A DNA stretch of 64,000 bases from Glandiceps talaboti (GCF_964340395.1 NC_135561.1:23814986-23878985); one strand, 5' to 3'; positions 1 through 12,689 are shown, numbered from the stretch's first letter. Program-made: numbers and translations. The notes: generated from the sequence alone by a model not told the origin.

Positions 1-245
1 GTGGTGTACAGACAGTAGTAAATGTCAGCATGTCATGTTTGTAGTGTACAGACAGTAGTCAATGTCAGCATGTCATGTTTGTAGTGTAGAGACAGTAGTC
101 AATGTCAGTATGTCATGTTTGTAGTGTAGAGACAGTAGTAAATGTCAGCATGTCATGTTTGTAGTGTACAGACAGTAGTCAATGTCAGCATGTCATGTTT
201 GTGGTGTACAGACAGTAGTAAATGTCAGCATGTGGTGTACAGACA
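1..245. repeat. 40-bp minisatellite, about 6 copies, cut by window edge
   Basis: Six tandem units of 40 bp with the core GTACAGACAGTAGTCAATG. Units differ only at a few sites (gtagtg/gtggtg, gtaca/gtaga, cagca/cagta). A last, shortened unit ends near 245. A similar short stretch (gacagttgtcaatgtcagcatg) occurs once at about 5508-5530, so the unit probably arose from a dispersed sequence. Confidence 0.9.
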
Positions 246-2230
246 GTCCACTCACTAACCAAATTTATGAACTTTCAAACATTCTCATACTTTCATACAG
301 ACACTCATGGACTATGAAATAAATAATCTATATGCGAAATTTCCAACATCCACATCCAGTACAGTGTTACGGTGAAATTACCCAACGAAATCTTCTGATT
401 TTGACACGGAATTATGAGCAGTCGAACTACAGCGAGTGGCAAGCAACGTGCAAAACCAAGTCTTGAGGTAAATAGCAAATCTGATAATGGATAGGATTTG
501 CCTAAAACTTTTTTATTGAATACTATATGAAACATGTGTCTTGCTCATCAGACACACCATTCCTGAACCAAAACTCTCGGGTTTTTGAGTCAATCATGCG
601 CCACACGGAACACATGGTCAAAAGTGATATCAAAAGTTGCTGTTTGTAACTGAGGATTTTGTGTCTTTTTTTAAACTGAAAAAACAGCATTATTTTATTT
701 TCTAAAAGTACCGTATTTCGTCACGTTAGCGCCCTTACATGGGCAAATGCCCAGTGCTTTGGTTCAGACAATGTCTATTTTTAGAATAGTTGCGGTAAAC
801 AGCCCACCCCACCCTCCCTCTCGACCATGTATTTGTTCATCTTAAGACTGGCAAGTCCACAATAACGGATAAATCGTTCATAGTAACGATCATGGGTACT
901 TGAATGTGTTTTGAAATATGTATGAAGTATAGACCACACATGAGGTAGACACCAAATTTGGCACAGATTATGAAAATAAACTAAAAATTTGTGTTGTTTC
1001 AAGCATCAGAACCCACCTTGCTGGCCATACAAAGTTTGACACACACACACACACAACATATCCATACTCATTAGCATAGACCATTCCTAAATGCCGAAGT
1101 TGAATAGAGATATCGAGTGATGTGTACATCTTCACATATCATGCACAGCCATGGCTGGCCATGTGCTCGACTTCTGTTTACGTTTGGGACCTAAGTAATG
1201 AACGTATTCAGTAATTTTTAGCTCAAACTTCATAACATAATTGACGTTTTTCTTTCACATTTTTATTACAAATTTTGTTTTAAATAACTTAAAAATAAAT
1301 TAGATCAAATAGTATAACTAACCTTAGAGGTCAAAGTTTAATTTATTTCACACTAAATATGCTTAAATTCAGATGACGAATCCAAAGCTCAAATTGTACG
1401 ACCGGTGATTGTATAGCTATCTACAGTGGGATGATACATCCTGTGGAATGGTTCTGCATCATCTCTCTTTGTCAAACAGAGACACTCGTGCACACCAATG
1501 TCAATTTTGTCTTCTTGTTATTCTCAGAATTTTTCATAATTCAATTATGCTATCATAAATATTAAGGAGTTCACAATATTGGAGAAGCATAAAATTTAGT
1601 ATGATGAACCATGACACACTTAGTAAGTAGACTTTACATTGCAATGGTTGCCAATCCTATCGATTTCAATGTGTGGCTACATTACATTACATTCTGAAAT
1701 TGTTACAATTTACTTTACTGTGACATGTCAGTCATTCAGAACATATTATTTGTTTCATTTTTGTGCACTTAATTATTATGTTGTTTCCAGACATCCAACA
1801 CTCCTAGTTCCCTGGAACTATTATGTATCGTCAGAGATACATTTATTTTTATCAGTCTGTTTTGTTTGCATTTGCAACACAGTAAATATTAGACATGGTT
1901 TTAACCTCAACAAAAATAGGGTACGTGGTTAACTGCCAGTTGAGGGTGTGGGCGGGTTAAATCTGGCCACGGTGCTAACCTGGGTCAGTACGGTAACATG
2001 TACATTTTCTTGAATTCGTGAGTGATCTGTGTTTCATTTGGCTCTTTGTAGATCTTACTCGCGTCTTCCTCCCATTGCCTTCACAGTGAAATATTACATT
2101 GCACAGCTAAAAAATATGTTGTGTTTCCGTTTTCTTGTTGTGCAGTCTCATTGCAAACATGATAAAACATTGTCAAATAGCCGCGCTAAAACACAACCAT
2201 GGGTCAAATAATTGTTCATCACGAAATGAA
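246..2230. other. Intergenic DNA, no supported gene
   Basis: AT-rich sequence. The scattered ORFs of 60-97 codons show no recognisable motif, splice structure or composition bias. It contains a short CA run at about 1040-1054. Nothing else is identified. Confidence 0.5.
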
Positions 2231-2286
2231 CATTTTTACCGTTATGATTTTTCTGAATCTTCTTAAGTTATGATTCTACTTATTAC

Positions 2287-2685
2287 TTGACAATGTTCCG
2301 AAGCCAAACAGAGTATTACATTCATTCATTAGATTTAGATTTGTCGAGAGCTGAACGTTCTCTTTTTGTTCAGTTACGAATAGGAATACTTCCACTCAGG
2401 ATTGAAACAGGTCGTTTTAGGGGCGAGGTGTTACATGCTCGCCTCTGTGTGTTATGTAATGCAGATTCAATTGAGGATGAATCTCACTTTTTATTTCACT
2501 GTTCATTCTATCAGGATTTAAGAATACATTTTTACAATATTATACTTGAGTCTAATCCAAATTTTGTAAACTTTAATGAGACTGAGAAATGGAACTTTAT
2601 AATGATCAATATGCCTAGAGCAACTTGTAAATTTATTCACAAAGCTTACACCAGAAGGTGTAATCATCTTTATATAACAATGTAG
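2287..2685 (+). pseudogene. LINE reverse transcriptase C-terminal fragment (zinc-binding tail)
   Basis: The frame reads RSLFVQLRIGILPLRIETGR, then a cysteine/histidine motif CVLCN...IEDESHFLFHC (C-x2-C, then H-x4-C) and YQDLRIHFYN, ending at a natural stop. This is the tail pattern that follows the polymerase domain in many animal non-LTR retrotransposons. No polymerase or endonuclease domain lies upstream, so it is a 5'-truncated copy. A more degraded relative is at 31021-31266. Confidence 0.75.
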
Positions 2686-2861
2686 TATGTTACTTTTCCT
2701 TACTTGTTATGACTGTCCTCTTTGCACCCCTTTTTTTAAGTGCTTTAAACGAGTAATTCAGTTTTGTAGTGACTAATAAGCCCGGTGGGCTGGGTGATGT
2801 GTTTGCTTTCTGATATTGTTATTGCCAATTTATAAAATGTATATCACATGTCACTATAATA

Positions 2862-3950
2862 AACAAGCCATTGAGAATGACATAGTCCCCGCTATGATTG
2901 GGTTTTAAGGAATTAGCACAACACTTGTGAACCTAAATCAAACAGACTTTATATGTTGTGTCTGCTTGTCGGACATGGAACATGCCTACAACAATAAAGG
3001 ATTGGTCAGGTATGGGGGATCATATCAATATGAAAATGGATATGCAAATGTATGTCATAGAACACTGTCCTAATACCAACTCTGAATGAGATCTGTTCAA
3101 GCATGTCTGAGTTATGGCTTTGGACATGGAAAATTCACAAACAAAATGGCTGCCAGGCAGCCATATTGGATCGTATCATGACGAAAATGGATATGCACAT
3201 GTATGTCATAGAACACTGTCCTAATACCAACTTCGAATGAGATCTGTTCAAGCATGTCTGAGTTATGGCTTTGGACATGGAAAATTTGCAAACAAAATGG
3301 CTGCCAGGCAGCCATATTGGATCGTATCACAATGAAAATGGATATGCACATGTATGTCATAGAACACTGTCCTAATACCAACTTTGAATGAGATCTGTTC
3401 AAGCATGTCTGAGTTATGGCTTTGGACATGGAAAATTTGCAAACAAAATGGCTGCCAGGCAGCCATATTGGATCGTATCACAATGAAAATGGATATGCAC
3501 ATGTATGTCATAGAACACTGTCCTAATACCAACTTTGAATGAGATCTGTTCAAGCATGTCTAAGTTATGGCTTTGGACATGAAAATTCACAAACAAAATG
3601 GCTGCCAGGCGGCCATATTGGATCGTATCATGACAACAATGAATATGCACATATATGCCATAGAACACTGTCCTAATACCAACTCTGAATGAGATCTGTT
3701 CAAGCATGTCTGAGTTATGGCTTTAGACAGGGAAAATTCACAAACAAAATGGCTGCTAGGCAGCCATATTGGATCGTATCATAAAACAAATTGACGTGCA
3801 TATGTATGCCATAGCATGTTGCCCCTGTACCAAGTTTGAAAAAAATCGGTACAGGCATCTCCAAGAAACGGCTGCGGACGGACGCACGGACGGACGGACA
3901 GACGGAACCCAATCCATAAGTCCCCGTTCCGGACTTCGTCCGCGGGGACT
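2862..3950 (+). repeat. Dispersed repeat family A, copy 1 (151-bp internal tandem units)
   Basis: It starts aacaagccattgagaatgac and ends in a near-perfect inverted repeat around 3919-3950 (AGTCCCCG...CGGGGACT). The interior has about five units of roughly 151 bp, with gatctgttcaagcatgtct at 3089, 3241, 3392, 3543 and 3693. Each unit carries the small palindrome ggctgccaggcagcc. The copy at 20841-21818 is nearly identical; one at 45396-46093 is inverted. The ORFs across it are frame-open only because of the repeat. No transposase is seen, so it is non-autonomous. Confidence 0.85.
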
Positions 3951-4379
3951 AACAACCTTTACTACTACTACATTGATTTGTCGCAACTGAATGAATTCAC
4001 GCTCATTTCTAATTGGTGGAGAAAAGATAAATTGTTTTTAGAAACTGCAATGATTATCCCCAGTTATCGTCATTACGTTCTCTCATAACCTACTTTGATG
4101 GGTCTTTGATGTGTCTAATTGGGATACAAGTTCGGTTATTCATTGCATAATGTATTTTATTTCATACCTTGACGAACATATGGTGTGCTTCCCATAACAG
4201 TTGTAATATTGCCTGGGAAGTTGACTCAAAAAGAAAACTGATCACGTTTCTCATGTGACAAGGTTGCATGTTGTTGGTAGACAAAACGGCCATGTTGTAC
4301 CATATGAGGTGTTGACGATATACACGGGATCTCCCATCAATGTCGTTGGAGGTGCCATACGTGCACTTCGTGTTTTTAA

Positions 4380-4474
4380 CAAACTGCTTGATAGAGCACA
4401 TTATTGAGCAGTTTGGCACACAGTTTGTTGTTTTTTTGCAAAGTGCTCGATCAAGCACTTAATCGAGCACTTTG
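4380..4474. repeat. Two adjacent perfect hairpins
   Basis: The first, about 4380-4414, pairs AAACTGCT with AGCAGTTT. The second, 4439-4474, pairs the 13-base arm CAAAGTGCTCGAT with ATCGAGCACTTTG around a 10-base loop. They share a GAGCA core and are 25 bases apart. No gene or terminator context explains them; they immediately precede a family B copy. Confidence 0.7.
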
Positions 4475-4489
4475 CCAATTTTTTTACCT

Positions 4490-4877
4490 TTACATACCTC
4501 CTCACTGACAAAGTACTTTGAGATTTAAGTTTTTTGACCAAAATTCACATGTTTACACCTAATTTGCATATCACTCACGAGATCATTATATGCTTATTGT
4601 ATACATCCCCAGATGCATCCCCATCGAATTTCAGTCCAATCTGCACAGTAGTTTTGGAATTAAGACTTTTGACCAAGACACATTTTTAGCCCTAATTTGC
4701 ATATCACTGACGAAATCATCATGTTGCATGGCAATTAGTCCAGCAGTTTTTTTACTTTTAAGATGTTCACACACACACACACACACACACACGCACGCAT
4801 CCACACACAGACAGACACTTTGCCATACTTTGAGCACTACTAAACTGATATGGTTCAGTAGTGCTACACCATTAATG
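4490..4877 (+). repeat. Dispersed repeat family B, copy 1, with (CA)n
   Basis: Signature phrases are ttttgaccaaaattcacat, acctaatttgcatatcactc, aatttcagtccaatctgc and a (CA)n run at 4768-4815, followed by gttcagtagtgcta. The same order occurs at 7200-8240 and 21826-22612. The CA run is at the same place in each copy, so it is part of the element, not an independent microsatellite. Confidence 0.75.
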
Positions 4878-4973
4878 TAGTAAAGTTTACCTCACAAATC
4901 CCTTAATATCTATGGCCATATGTCTAGGCATCTATGATATTGGGTTATTTTAGAACTACATCTCCCATATATG

Positions 4974-4979
4974 CGCACA

Positions 4980-5018
<39 letters not shown>
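4974..5018. repeat. (CA)n microsatellite
   Basis: 45 bp of alternating CA with two CG steps at its left end, in otherwise unremarkable sequence. Confidence 0.95.
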
Positions 5019-5021
<3 letters not shown>

Positions 5022-5998
5022 ACAAAATGATATTAATGGGACACCATCAGAATACTAAGCATGTTGTTAAGTATTGAAAACTGCAAGCATAGCCGTGAAG
5101 TCCATCAACTTTTGCCTAGTCCAAACACAAATGAACTGGTTACACCACTATGAGTTACCATGGTGAACAATAATGAAAATGTAAAACTATACACATGGAT
5201 AATATGGAGAATGTGGAAAACTGGTTATTACAGTGCTGACTACTGACATCAACTCACCAAAAAAAAAATACACATCAGCAAACATATCACTATATTATAA
5301 ATCTAAATTTAGTTACAAAGCAATTTCAATAGATAATTGTCATGGACAAGCCTCTCTAATATAACATGGCTATTTCCTAAAAATCACACACCAATACATG
5401 AATCACGAATCTCAGATGTGCGATGTATTGTGGGTCATGTCAAAGGTCAAGTGAGCACCAACAGCATTCACTTACGTAACTACAGTAAACAGTCAATAGT
5501 GGTATAGACAGTTGTCAATGTCAGCATGGAAGTTCTTGTGCAAAACAATTACTTTTCACACATTTTCCTGTGGTGCCAAGTGGGTATCAGCAGTCGGGTC
5601 GACCTGCTTGAACATCTTTGATTAGTCATTTGTTTAATAACTTTTTCTTTCATCCATTTGTTTGATTCTTATTTATTTATTAAACTCAATTATTAAAATC
5701 ATTATCTTGATCAATAAAAAATTAATGTATACAAATGCTAGCTGTCAGTGAAGGTCAATCATTTTAAAGTTGTTTTGTCATTATGGGTTTCAAACTACAA
5801 TTTTCATCATAATGCCAGTAGGCTGAGCACAAAATTTATATTGTTCTTCTCTGTCTTCATGATGAGTATTATCTATTGCTGTTAGTCCTTGAAATGTTCT
5901 GCTGCACCTACTATAAAATAATCATTTACTATCTGAAAACATTGTTGTTAGATATATTGTTAATTTTCAGTTTTTCCTATCTAGTGTAGACTACAACC
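5019..5998. other. Non-coding stretch
   Basis: AT-rich sequence without a recognisable gene. The end (about 5970-5998) looks like a splice acceptor tract (tttttcctatctag) leading into the SAP-like fragment. The phrase about a rare 'gtggtatagacagttgtcaatgtcagcatg' at 5500-5530 echoes the window-start minisatellite. Confidence 0.5.
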
Positions 5999-6158
5999 AT
6001 GGCAGAGACAAGGATGAATAAGAATGTGGCAAGTTCCAGCATTGAAAGACTACCTCCGTAAATAAAACCTGAAAACATCAGGTCACAAAGATGAGTTGGT
6101 GGCTCAAATTTTTGCTGCTAGTGAACAAAATATACCAGTCTTTTGACTTCTACACATG
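5999..6158 (+). pseudogene. SAP-domain fragment (broken)
   Basis: An ATG at 5999 opens MAETRMNKN. After a one-base frame change from 6021 the sequence reads RMWQVPALKDYLRK, an in-frame TAA, then NLKTSGHKDELVAQIFAAS. The W-x-V-x-x-L-x-x-x-L...G-x-K-x-E-L-V pattern is that of a SAP DNA-binding motif (helix-turn-helix, about 35 residues). SAP motifs of this style head many transposon-associated ORFs in marine invertebrates. The stop and frame change make it a pseudogene; the rest of the protein is absent. A splice-acceptor-like tract precedes it. Confidence 0.6.
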
Positions 6159-6249
6159 GGGATATTTTACCTGATCAATGACATATAGGGAAGGTTGGGT
6201 CGGTGAAGAACATGGGATGAAAATGTGGCCCTGCATTTTCCTTTAGTGA

Positions 6250-6365
6250 TATCACTATGTATTTAATGGCAGATCACCCTGGAAACGATATAACATTACA
6301 AAAACGACTATGTATTTAATAGCAGATCACCCTGGAAACGCTTTAACATTACAAAAACGACTATG
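6250..6365. repeat. Direct duplication, two units of about 55 bp
   Basis: The unit actatgtatttaatggcag...acattacaaaaacg occurs twice head to tail with three or four differences, followed by a partial third start. A simple tandem duplication. Confidence 0.85.
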
Positions 6366-7195
6366 TATTTAATGTACTTCAATTTTACGTCTTTGACTTT
6401 TGCTCCGAAGTTTATCCACAAACGATTTTTATCACAATTCATCTATTTTATTACACTAGTAATTAAATCTGTTGTTACACTTATTTCATGAATTTGTTTT
6501 TGCCCACTGTGAATGGCCCAAATAATTGAATTGTGTTATGCAATTGTATTTCAGGACAGTCAATTGATGTAATGTTGATTGATGAGATGACTCTAAAACT
6601 TCATTGTGTAGAAGACCTCTACTGAAGCAGCAGTATAAATGGCCTGATTATGGCTTACTTTTGGTGATTTCTGAACATAGGTGGAGTAGCCTATATATTC
6701 AGATCAGACTGTTCTGTTTGAATTTTGTGTTGTAGTGATTGACTGTAATGAATGTAAGTAATGGTTAAACATTAAATAAAAGATTCAAGAAGGGTTAACT
6801 AAGTTCAAAAAACATGCAGTTTGAGAGTTTTTGTTTACAAAAAGCTAGGGTTTCTGGCCTACGGCAAAGGAGGGGGGACACACCCCCCTCGGCCGCAAGC
6901 TGGCCCCCTGTTTATCACATTTGGCCTGCTGTTTTAATTTTTAGTGAAAACCCTGCATGTTGATTATGTTACAACTCGACCTGATCCCAAAACAATCTGC
7001 CAGATCTACATGATACTCTCTAGACAATTTCATTAATGTCAAAAGGAACTCATCCTTTTGTTTCAGGTGACGTCTTGGGCGTGTGTTCTTCAATGAGTGG
7101 GTAAAACCTGCATATCTTGTTGACATTTTACTGGGCCCCTCCAATAAGATAGTTTTGACAATCTATATTTAAGGACACTGTCAAAAAAATACCGC
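6366..7195. other. Non-coding stretch
   Basis: No gene supported. The short minus ORF at 6941-7144 has no recognisable motif. Confidence 0.5.
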
Positions 7196-7199
7196 CAAT

Positions 7200-8092
7200 G
7201 GCGTTGTAGCACAACTGTAAAGTTTTTAAAAATGTTTATCCATATACTAGTCTATGCAAACAATAGGTGTTCATTTGCTGAATTACTATCCAGTTGCCTA
7301 TCAAACCATGTTGCTACCTTTACGATATATGCGATCATTTGGCTGTTGCTATGGATGTGGTCTTGTTGCTAGGAATATTTACATACATTTTTTGAATGTT
7401 TTGTTCACTTGTGTATGAATTCCTGACATTATCTTTGCAATATACGTGATCATTTGGCTGTTGCTATGTGTGTGGTCTTGTTGCTAGGCATATTTACATA
7501 CATTTTTGTGTTTTTATTCATTTGTCTATAAATCTGTTATCTTCGCAATATATGTGTATCATTTGGCTGTTGCTATGGGCGTGGTCATGTTGCTAGGCAC
7601 ATTTGCATACATTTTTTGAATGTTTATTCATTTGTCTTTCTATTCCTGTTAACATTCTTACACCTAATTTGCATATCACTCATGGAATCATTGTATGCTT
7701 AATATTCCTTCATCCATACATCCCTAGATGCATTCTCATTAAATTTCAGCCCAATCTGCTCAGTATTTTTGGAATTATAGATTTTTAACCGAAAAGACAC
7801 ATTTTTAGCCCTAATTTGCATATTATTGATGGAATCATCATGTCATGAACACCCCCTTAAGAATGTTCCCACCAAATTTCGCACCAATCTGCCCAATAGT
7901 TTCTGAGTTTAAGTTTTTTGACCAAAAATCACATTTTTTTACCCAAATCACACACCTGTGATGCGATCATTTTGATTTGAACAATTTCCCAACTAGACAC
8001 ATAAGGTAATGGACCCATCAAATATTATGGCAATCGGTTCAGCGGTTTTTGACTTTAAGTTGTTTACACACACACACGCACGCACGCACGCA

Positions 8093-8129
<37 letters not shown>

Positions 8130-8240
8130 ACACACACAGACACACACACACAGACACACACACACACACACACAGACGCCAGGCGATCCCTATAGCACTA
8201 CTGAACCTCAGTTCAGTTGTGCTAAAAAAAACTGTCACAA
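7200..8240 (+). repeat. Dispersed repeat family B, copy 2 (longest)
   Basis: The left half has three tandem units of about 110 bp, each with catttggctgttgctatg, gtggtc, gttgctagg and tttgaatgttt (near 7338, 7453 and 7562). The right half repeats the theme of family B copy 1. A CA/CG/GA-rich run (8066-8177) leads into gccaggcgatccctatagc and gaacctcagttcagttgtgct. Open ORFs over the CA run are artefacts. Confidence 0.8.
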
Positions 8241-8911
8241 GATCTCCAACGGATGCACACACGGACAGACAGAGCCCATTGTTGCATTTTTAATAGCACC
8301 CCTTGAGGCCGGTGAGGGCGAAACGTCACGACGTATCTTACAGTCTACCCTTTCAGGAGGCTAAAAAGTTAAAGGAAATTAATCAATACACACCTGTTTC
8401 ACATGAGAACTTCCGTATTATTGTTGTGGGTTCATCTATTGACTGTTTACCATAGTTAAGTAAGTGAACACCACTTGACCTATCACATGACCCACAATAC
8501 ATCGCGATTCTGAGATGTCATTCATATCATTGAATATAAAGGCTAATTAATATTCATACATGTAAATTATGTTCTGGACATTCTAATATTTACAAGTATG
8601 ATTATTGATTAATATAATCTGTTTGTATTCAAATTTAACGATGACTGATTGGCATTTGTTTATAATGCTTTGAACCATAAAGTGTGAATAGAGCGCAAAG
8701 TCCAAGCGAGTCACAGTCACATAAATTTTCAGTTACACATAATGAATCTTTAATTGTTAAGGTAACTTGTAATTAATGGAGACTATTCAAAGCCCAAAGA
8801 TCGTGCATAACACAATATTTTCAGGAAGACAGATCACTATATACAATATACAGAGATGATAGAATGCTGATACGTGATGTGGTAAAGTTGATGATTTTAG
8901 TGAGCATGACA
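8241..8911. other. Non-coding stretch left of the POU2F exon
   Basis: If exon 5 is read through to its stop, this would be 3' untranslated sequence of the short isoform. No convincing poly(A) signal on the minus strand was noticed. Confidence 0.4.
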
Positions 8912-8953
8912 CTAGAAAAATGAGATCAGTCTACAAAGTGATTGGATGGTGAC

Positions 8954-9064
8954 CTTGGGTTGTGGTTGCTGTAATGGTACTTGGGACACTGGTGTTCCTA
9001 GCTGTTGGGATGGTGGTAGCTGATTGCTGTATTGAGGCCACACTTTGCTAAAATCAGTATAATG
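8954..9064 (-). CDS. POU2F: POU2F-like gene, exon 5
   Basis: The acceptor is strong: TTTGTTTGCACTGCAG|CATTATACT. Phase 0 entry matches exon 4. The exon reads HYTDFSKVWPQYSNQLPPSQ, then LGTPVSQVPLQQPQPK, and can end at CCCAAG|GTCACC (37 codons, phase 0). GTCACC is a weak donor. If it is not used, the frame runs on for 13 codons to a TAG at 8912-8914, giving a short Q-rich protein without a POU domain. No further exon is recognised to the left, so the main isoform presumably continues outside the window. Confidence 0.55.
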
Positions 9065-9829
9065 CTGCAGTGCAAACAAAGGACAGGAGATGCAATAAAA
9101 AAACAAAGAAATTCAAGATTTTAGCCAGGCATACATTAAAGCATCTACAAACAGACATAGTTACACTACTACACTAACTTTGGGAAGCTGTGTTTGTTTA
9201 TGGAAGTAATGTTGGCAATATTATGTGCTTTGATAGCTTGTGTAGAGATACATTACAGAAAATAATGGTGAAATTATACCTATCCTCAGATATTATTTGT
9301 TTTATTGCAGGACTTTAGTAGCCATCTTTTTTCACCAAGGAAATGCAAGATATTACCTATTTACCTATTCTATGTTGGCAGTGAGAAGTAACTTGTACAC
9401 CTCATCATCACATATGTAAATCATTAAATTATCTCTACACGTGACATGTCCTGAACCAATGATATGGCAACCAATCGAAATTACATCATTCTACATTCAT
9501 ATTTCATAATATTTCTACATTAATGACTCCAAACACTTTGGCTGGTTTTATCTACAGGCAAATGCCCTTTATCATAATGTCATTTATTTGAAATTTGGGT
9601 TATTGGAAAAAGTGCTCTTGATGCCATGAATTAATTATATTAATGAAATCTATCATGTGCTCTGTTGTTTTCATTGTCACCATTTCTCCACACAACCATT
9701 TAACTGAACAAATTTCAGACTGCTCACCTTGTTAGGATGAATGGAGTTGAAGTGTATAAACTTATTTTGACCTAACTTTATACCTTCAAAGGCACAATTT
9801 TAACAATTTGCTGCTGATGATGATAACAA

Positions 9830-12240
9830 TAATTAATAATGTCAAAGGCTAACTTAAGTACGTTTGGCATTACTGATGGTGATAATAACGTCACAGACTA
9901 ACTTAAGTAAGTTTGGCATTACTGATGATAACAATGTCAAAGGCTAGCTTAACCCTTTCACCACCAATTCCCGATATTGCGGGAATGCTCTAGGGCACCC
10001 ACCAATTCCCACTATTGCAGGAACGCCAAAGTTCATTCACCTACCTCGCCATTATGCCATTTAACGGCAGCTATTGCTGCAAAATTTACTGCCATAATTA
10101 GTTCCACACATGCGTATTAGCCTTGTTTATCTACACAGCCATTTTGAAAGCATGACAGTGAACTGTATCTGGAGTACAATCCAAATGACGAGTGATCATA
10201 ATTTTTTGTGCGTTTTTCGCTCAAAATATCGAATTTCAACATGGCAGAAGTAATTAACGACTCTCATAACATGGTCTACGATATAAATTATGTCACTATC
10301 TTTGGATATTTCGACAGAATTTGACTTGAAATACATCGTTGAATACAAGTATTTAGCTGTGGGAACACATTGTACTTGTGTGTAAGCATCAAATTCCCGC
10401 TAAGGCTATGTGAGCTGCCTGCGGCAGTTTACGGTTGATTTTTTGAATGTCGTTTAAATTTACGCAATCTTGTGACCATGCCGACGCCCATGCTAACGTT
10501 CTGGGGGTAATTTTGGGCTATATCGTGGATTATTTTGGTTTTATTTCTTTTTGTTACATCTCAATAATGACTTGTATTTGTATAAGCTCAGTGTGTTGAG
10601 GTCAGTGGAGGGAAACTATCATGATATGGGGTGATTTTCCAATCAGATTTTTTTACATGTTTTTCAATGTAAAATTCAACATCACCGAAGAAAAATCTGT
10701 CGTCCCTAACATCGTTTGCAGTGTAAATAAAGGTGCTGTTTTGTACAAGGAGATGGCTGAGTGAACTCGATGCAGTATATGTAACTTCAAAGTCCCGACT
10801 GCATATTTGCTTTTGTGGGTACAGCACTGTACAACATTTTACCCACAACTCTCTCTGATTTGTAGTGTTGGACATCATCTCCTTGAAGTCAGACAAATCT
10901 CACCAGTGTATAGGGTTTTGTAAAAACATTTTTTCCATTTGGCAAGCGTAGAATTGCCACTGATGAGTTTCTGAATACCCATTTTCATCGGTTCTGGTAT
11001 CAGTGATTTATTGTAGAAGGAGTAGCAATTTTACAAATTTGTCAGCAGATTTTCTTGAACGACATGAAGAATATTTGCGACGAAACTAAGGAAAATATAT
11101 GCACCTGTTATGACTTTGCCAAAGATATAGATTTATTTGAATAGGTATGACAAAAGAAATTTACATACTAAAACTCATCATACACACCGACTACCCAAGT
11201 TATTGACACTTTGACAGTGAAAACTGTTTTATTCACAGCACATGCTTAATTTAGTTGATAGTTCATTTTTATACAAAATTGTAGAACTTTATTTTTGATT
11301 CCTAAGCGTTCTTTTGCTACATATTAATTAAACTTAATTACTATGCTTAACATGTTGAAAAGTATGGATTATTGAAAAAGTTATAAAATAAGGAACCTCC
11401 AAGCATACCAATCAGAGAGAGTTGTGGGTAAGATATTGTAGTGTACAGCATGTCGGCAAAAAGCATCACCTTGGCGTCCCGATTCGGACTCGTATACTAC
11501 CAACTTGGGGGCATCTTTTACTGATTTTGAGCATAAATTTGGTCATAATTTTTTGTTGTTCTGTCAAACAATGATATATAATTACACAAACTGATTTTTC
11601 AGAAGGTATTGGGCGATGACTTCAGATATTTTTGTCCCTTTCATTGCCGATGCAGGGCCACTATTGCGTTGTAATCAGATTAGTGAGCAGTTAATTATTT
11701 TCGTTCAATTTTATTACGACTGAAACTAACATTTTCTGACAAATTTTTGCCGATTTTGACCATTTAACCAGTATACAGAAGTTTTGTTGGAACATAAATG
11801 TTGGTATTTTGAATTTTGTTTGTAATATAAATATTTTGTTTATTTGTGACATGTCAATAAATAAACAACCTATGTTTGTTTTATTACTATTTTATTATTT
11901 TAATTTATATTTCGGTTCTGTGTGTGATATTTGAATGTATGTATTTGCAACTATGATGTAGCAAATTTATTTTACATTCAAATACCTTATTTTTTAAATA
12001 TAAGCAACTCTAAGTATTTTTATATCAGTTTGATTACATAACACTCACTCACACATTATGTTAATGAGGGGGCTGGTGGAGAACAAACAATCCCATGAGG
12101 CCAGTGGTGGTGAAAGGGTTAAGCAAGTTTGGCATTACTAATGATGATAACAACGTCAAAGGCTAACATAAGTACGTTTGGAAATACTGATGATAATAAT
12201 ACCGTCACAGGCTAACTTAAGTAAGTCTGGCATTACTGAT
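9830..12240. repeat. About 49-bp minisatellite split by a transposon
   Basis: Units containing taacttaagtaagtttggc, attactgatgataacaacg and tcaaaggc occur at 9838-9952 and resume at 12119-12240. The 9953-12118 element lies between. Removing it rejoins a unit exactly at TTAA (ggctagcTTAAgcaag). The array is in the intron between exons 4 and 5. Confidence 0.8.
9953..12118. mobile_element. piggyBac-type non-autonomous transposon (TTAA target)
   Basis: The ends are CCCTTTCACCACCA and its complement TGGTGGTGAAAGGG, each bordered by TTAA (9949-9952 and 12119-12122). CCC-starting TIRs with a TTAA duplication are diagnostic of the piggyBac superfamily. Length is 2166 bp. No transposase with the DDD domain was found. 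The only sizeable ORF (10588-10896, minus; starts MSDFKEMMSNTTNQRELWV) is unrecognised. Its segment cagagagagttgtgggtaa recurs inverted at about 11412-11432, so it may be structural. A second, truncated copy is at 35680-36233. Confidence 0.85.
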
Positions 12241-12689
12241 TAGTTAAATTAAATGTATCAAGCCTGATATATTTGTGTGTGCATCAAGAATCACAAAACA
12301 TCACAGCTCAAAACTTGCAATAAACAAACACAACCTCCAACATGTATGCTTTGAAAGGAAATGTACCTACATGTACTACTATCATTCAGTTAACAAATTA
12401 ATTGAAACAATCACTACATTAATTCAATATCATGCAAGGGTTTGTTTTCACAATCACCGTACATATTCATCTTTCTTTGATCTTGTTCAAAACTCATTTC
12501 TGCTATATACATTCCCCATACTCCTTTCATTCCTGCACTTGTACATATCAAAGGTAAATAGTCCTTGCATCAAGGTATGCTTTGAAGGGGAACTATGGGC
12601 TGTCATTTAACAGGCAGCTATACCTTCATTGACAATGCTCAATACTTAGCCTCACTCAGTCACTTACTCATTTATTCACTCACCTACAC

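Noticed and set aside
1-245. Regular 40-bp repeats as a CRISPR array
   Set aside because: No spacers: units abut directly, and the host is an animal.
3112-3707. Overlapping minus-strand ORFs reading SHNSDMLEQISF...RSNMAAWQPF
   Set aside because: They repeat every ~50 codons because the 151-bp unit is open in one frame; the same occurs at 20934-21555. No start or splice support.
10588-10896. 102-codon minus ORF in the piggyBac-type element as transposase
   Set aside because: No DDD-domain motif and no cysteine-rich tail; too short.
12275-12610. 111-codon plus ORF
   Set aside because: AT-rich intron 4 sequence without coding signature.
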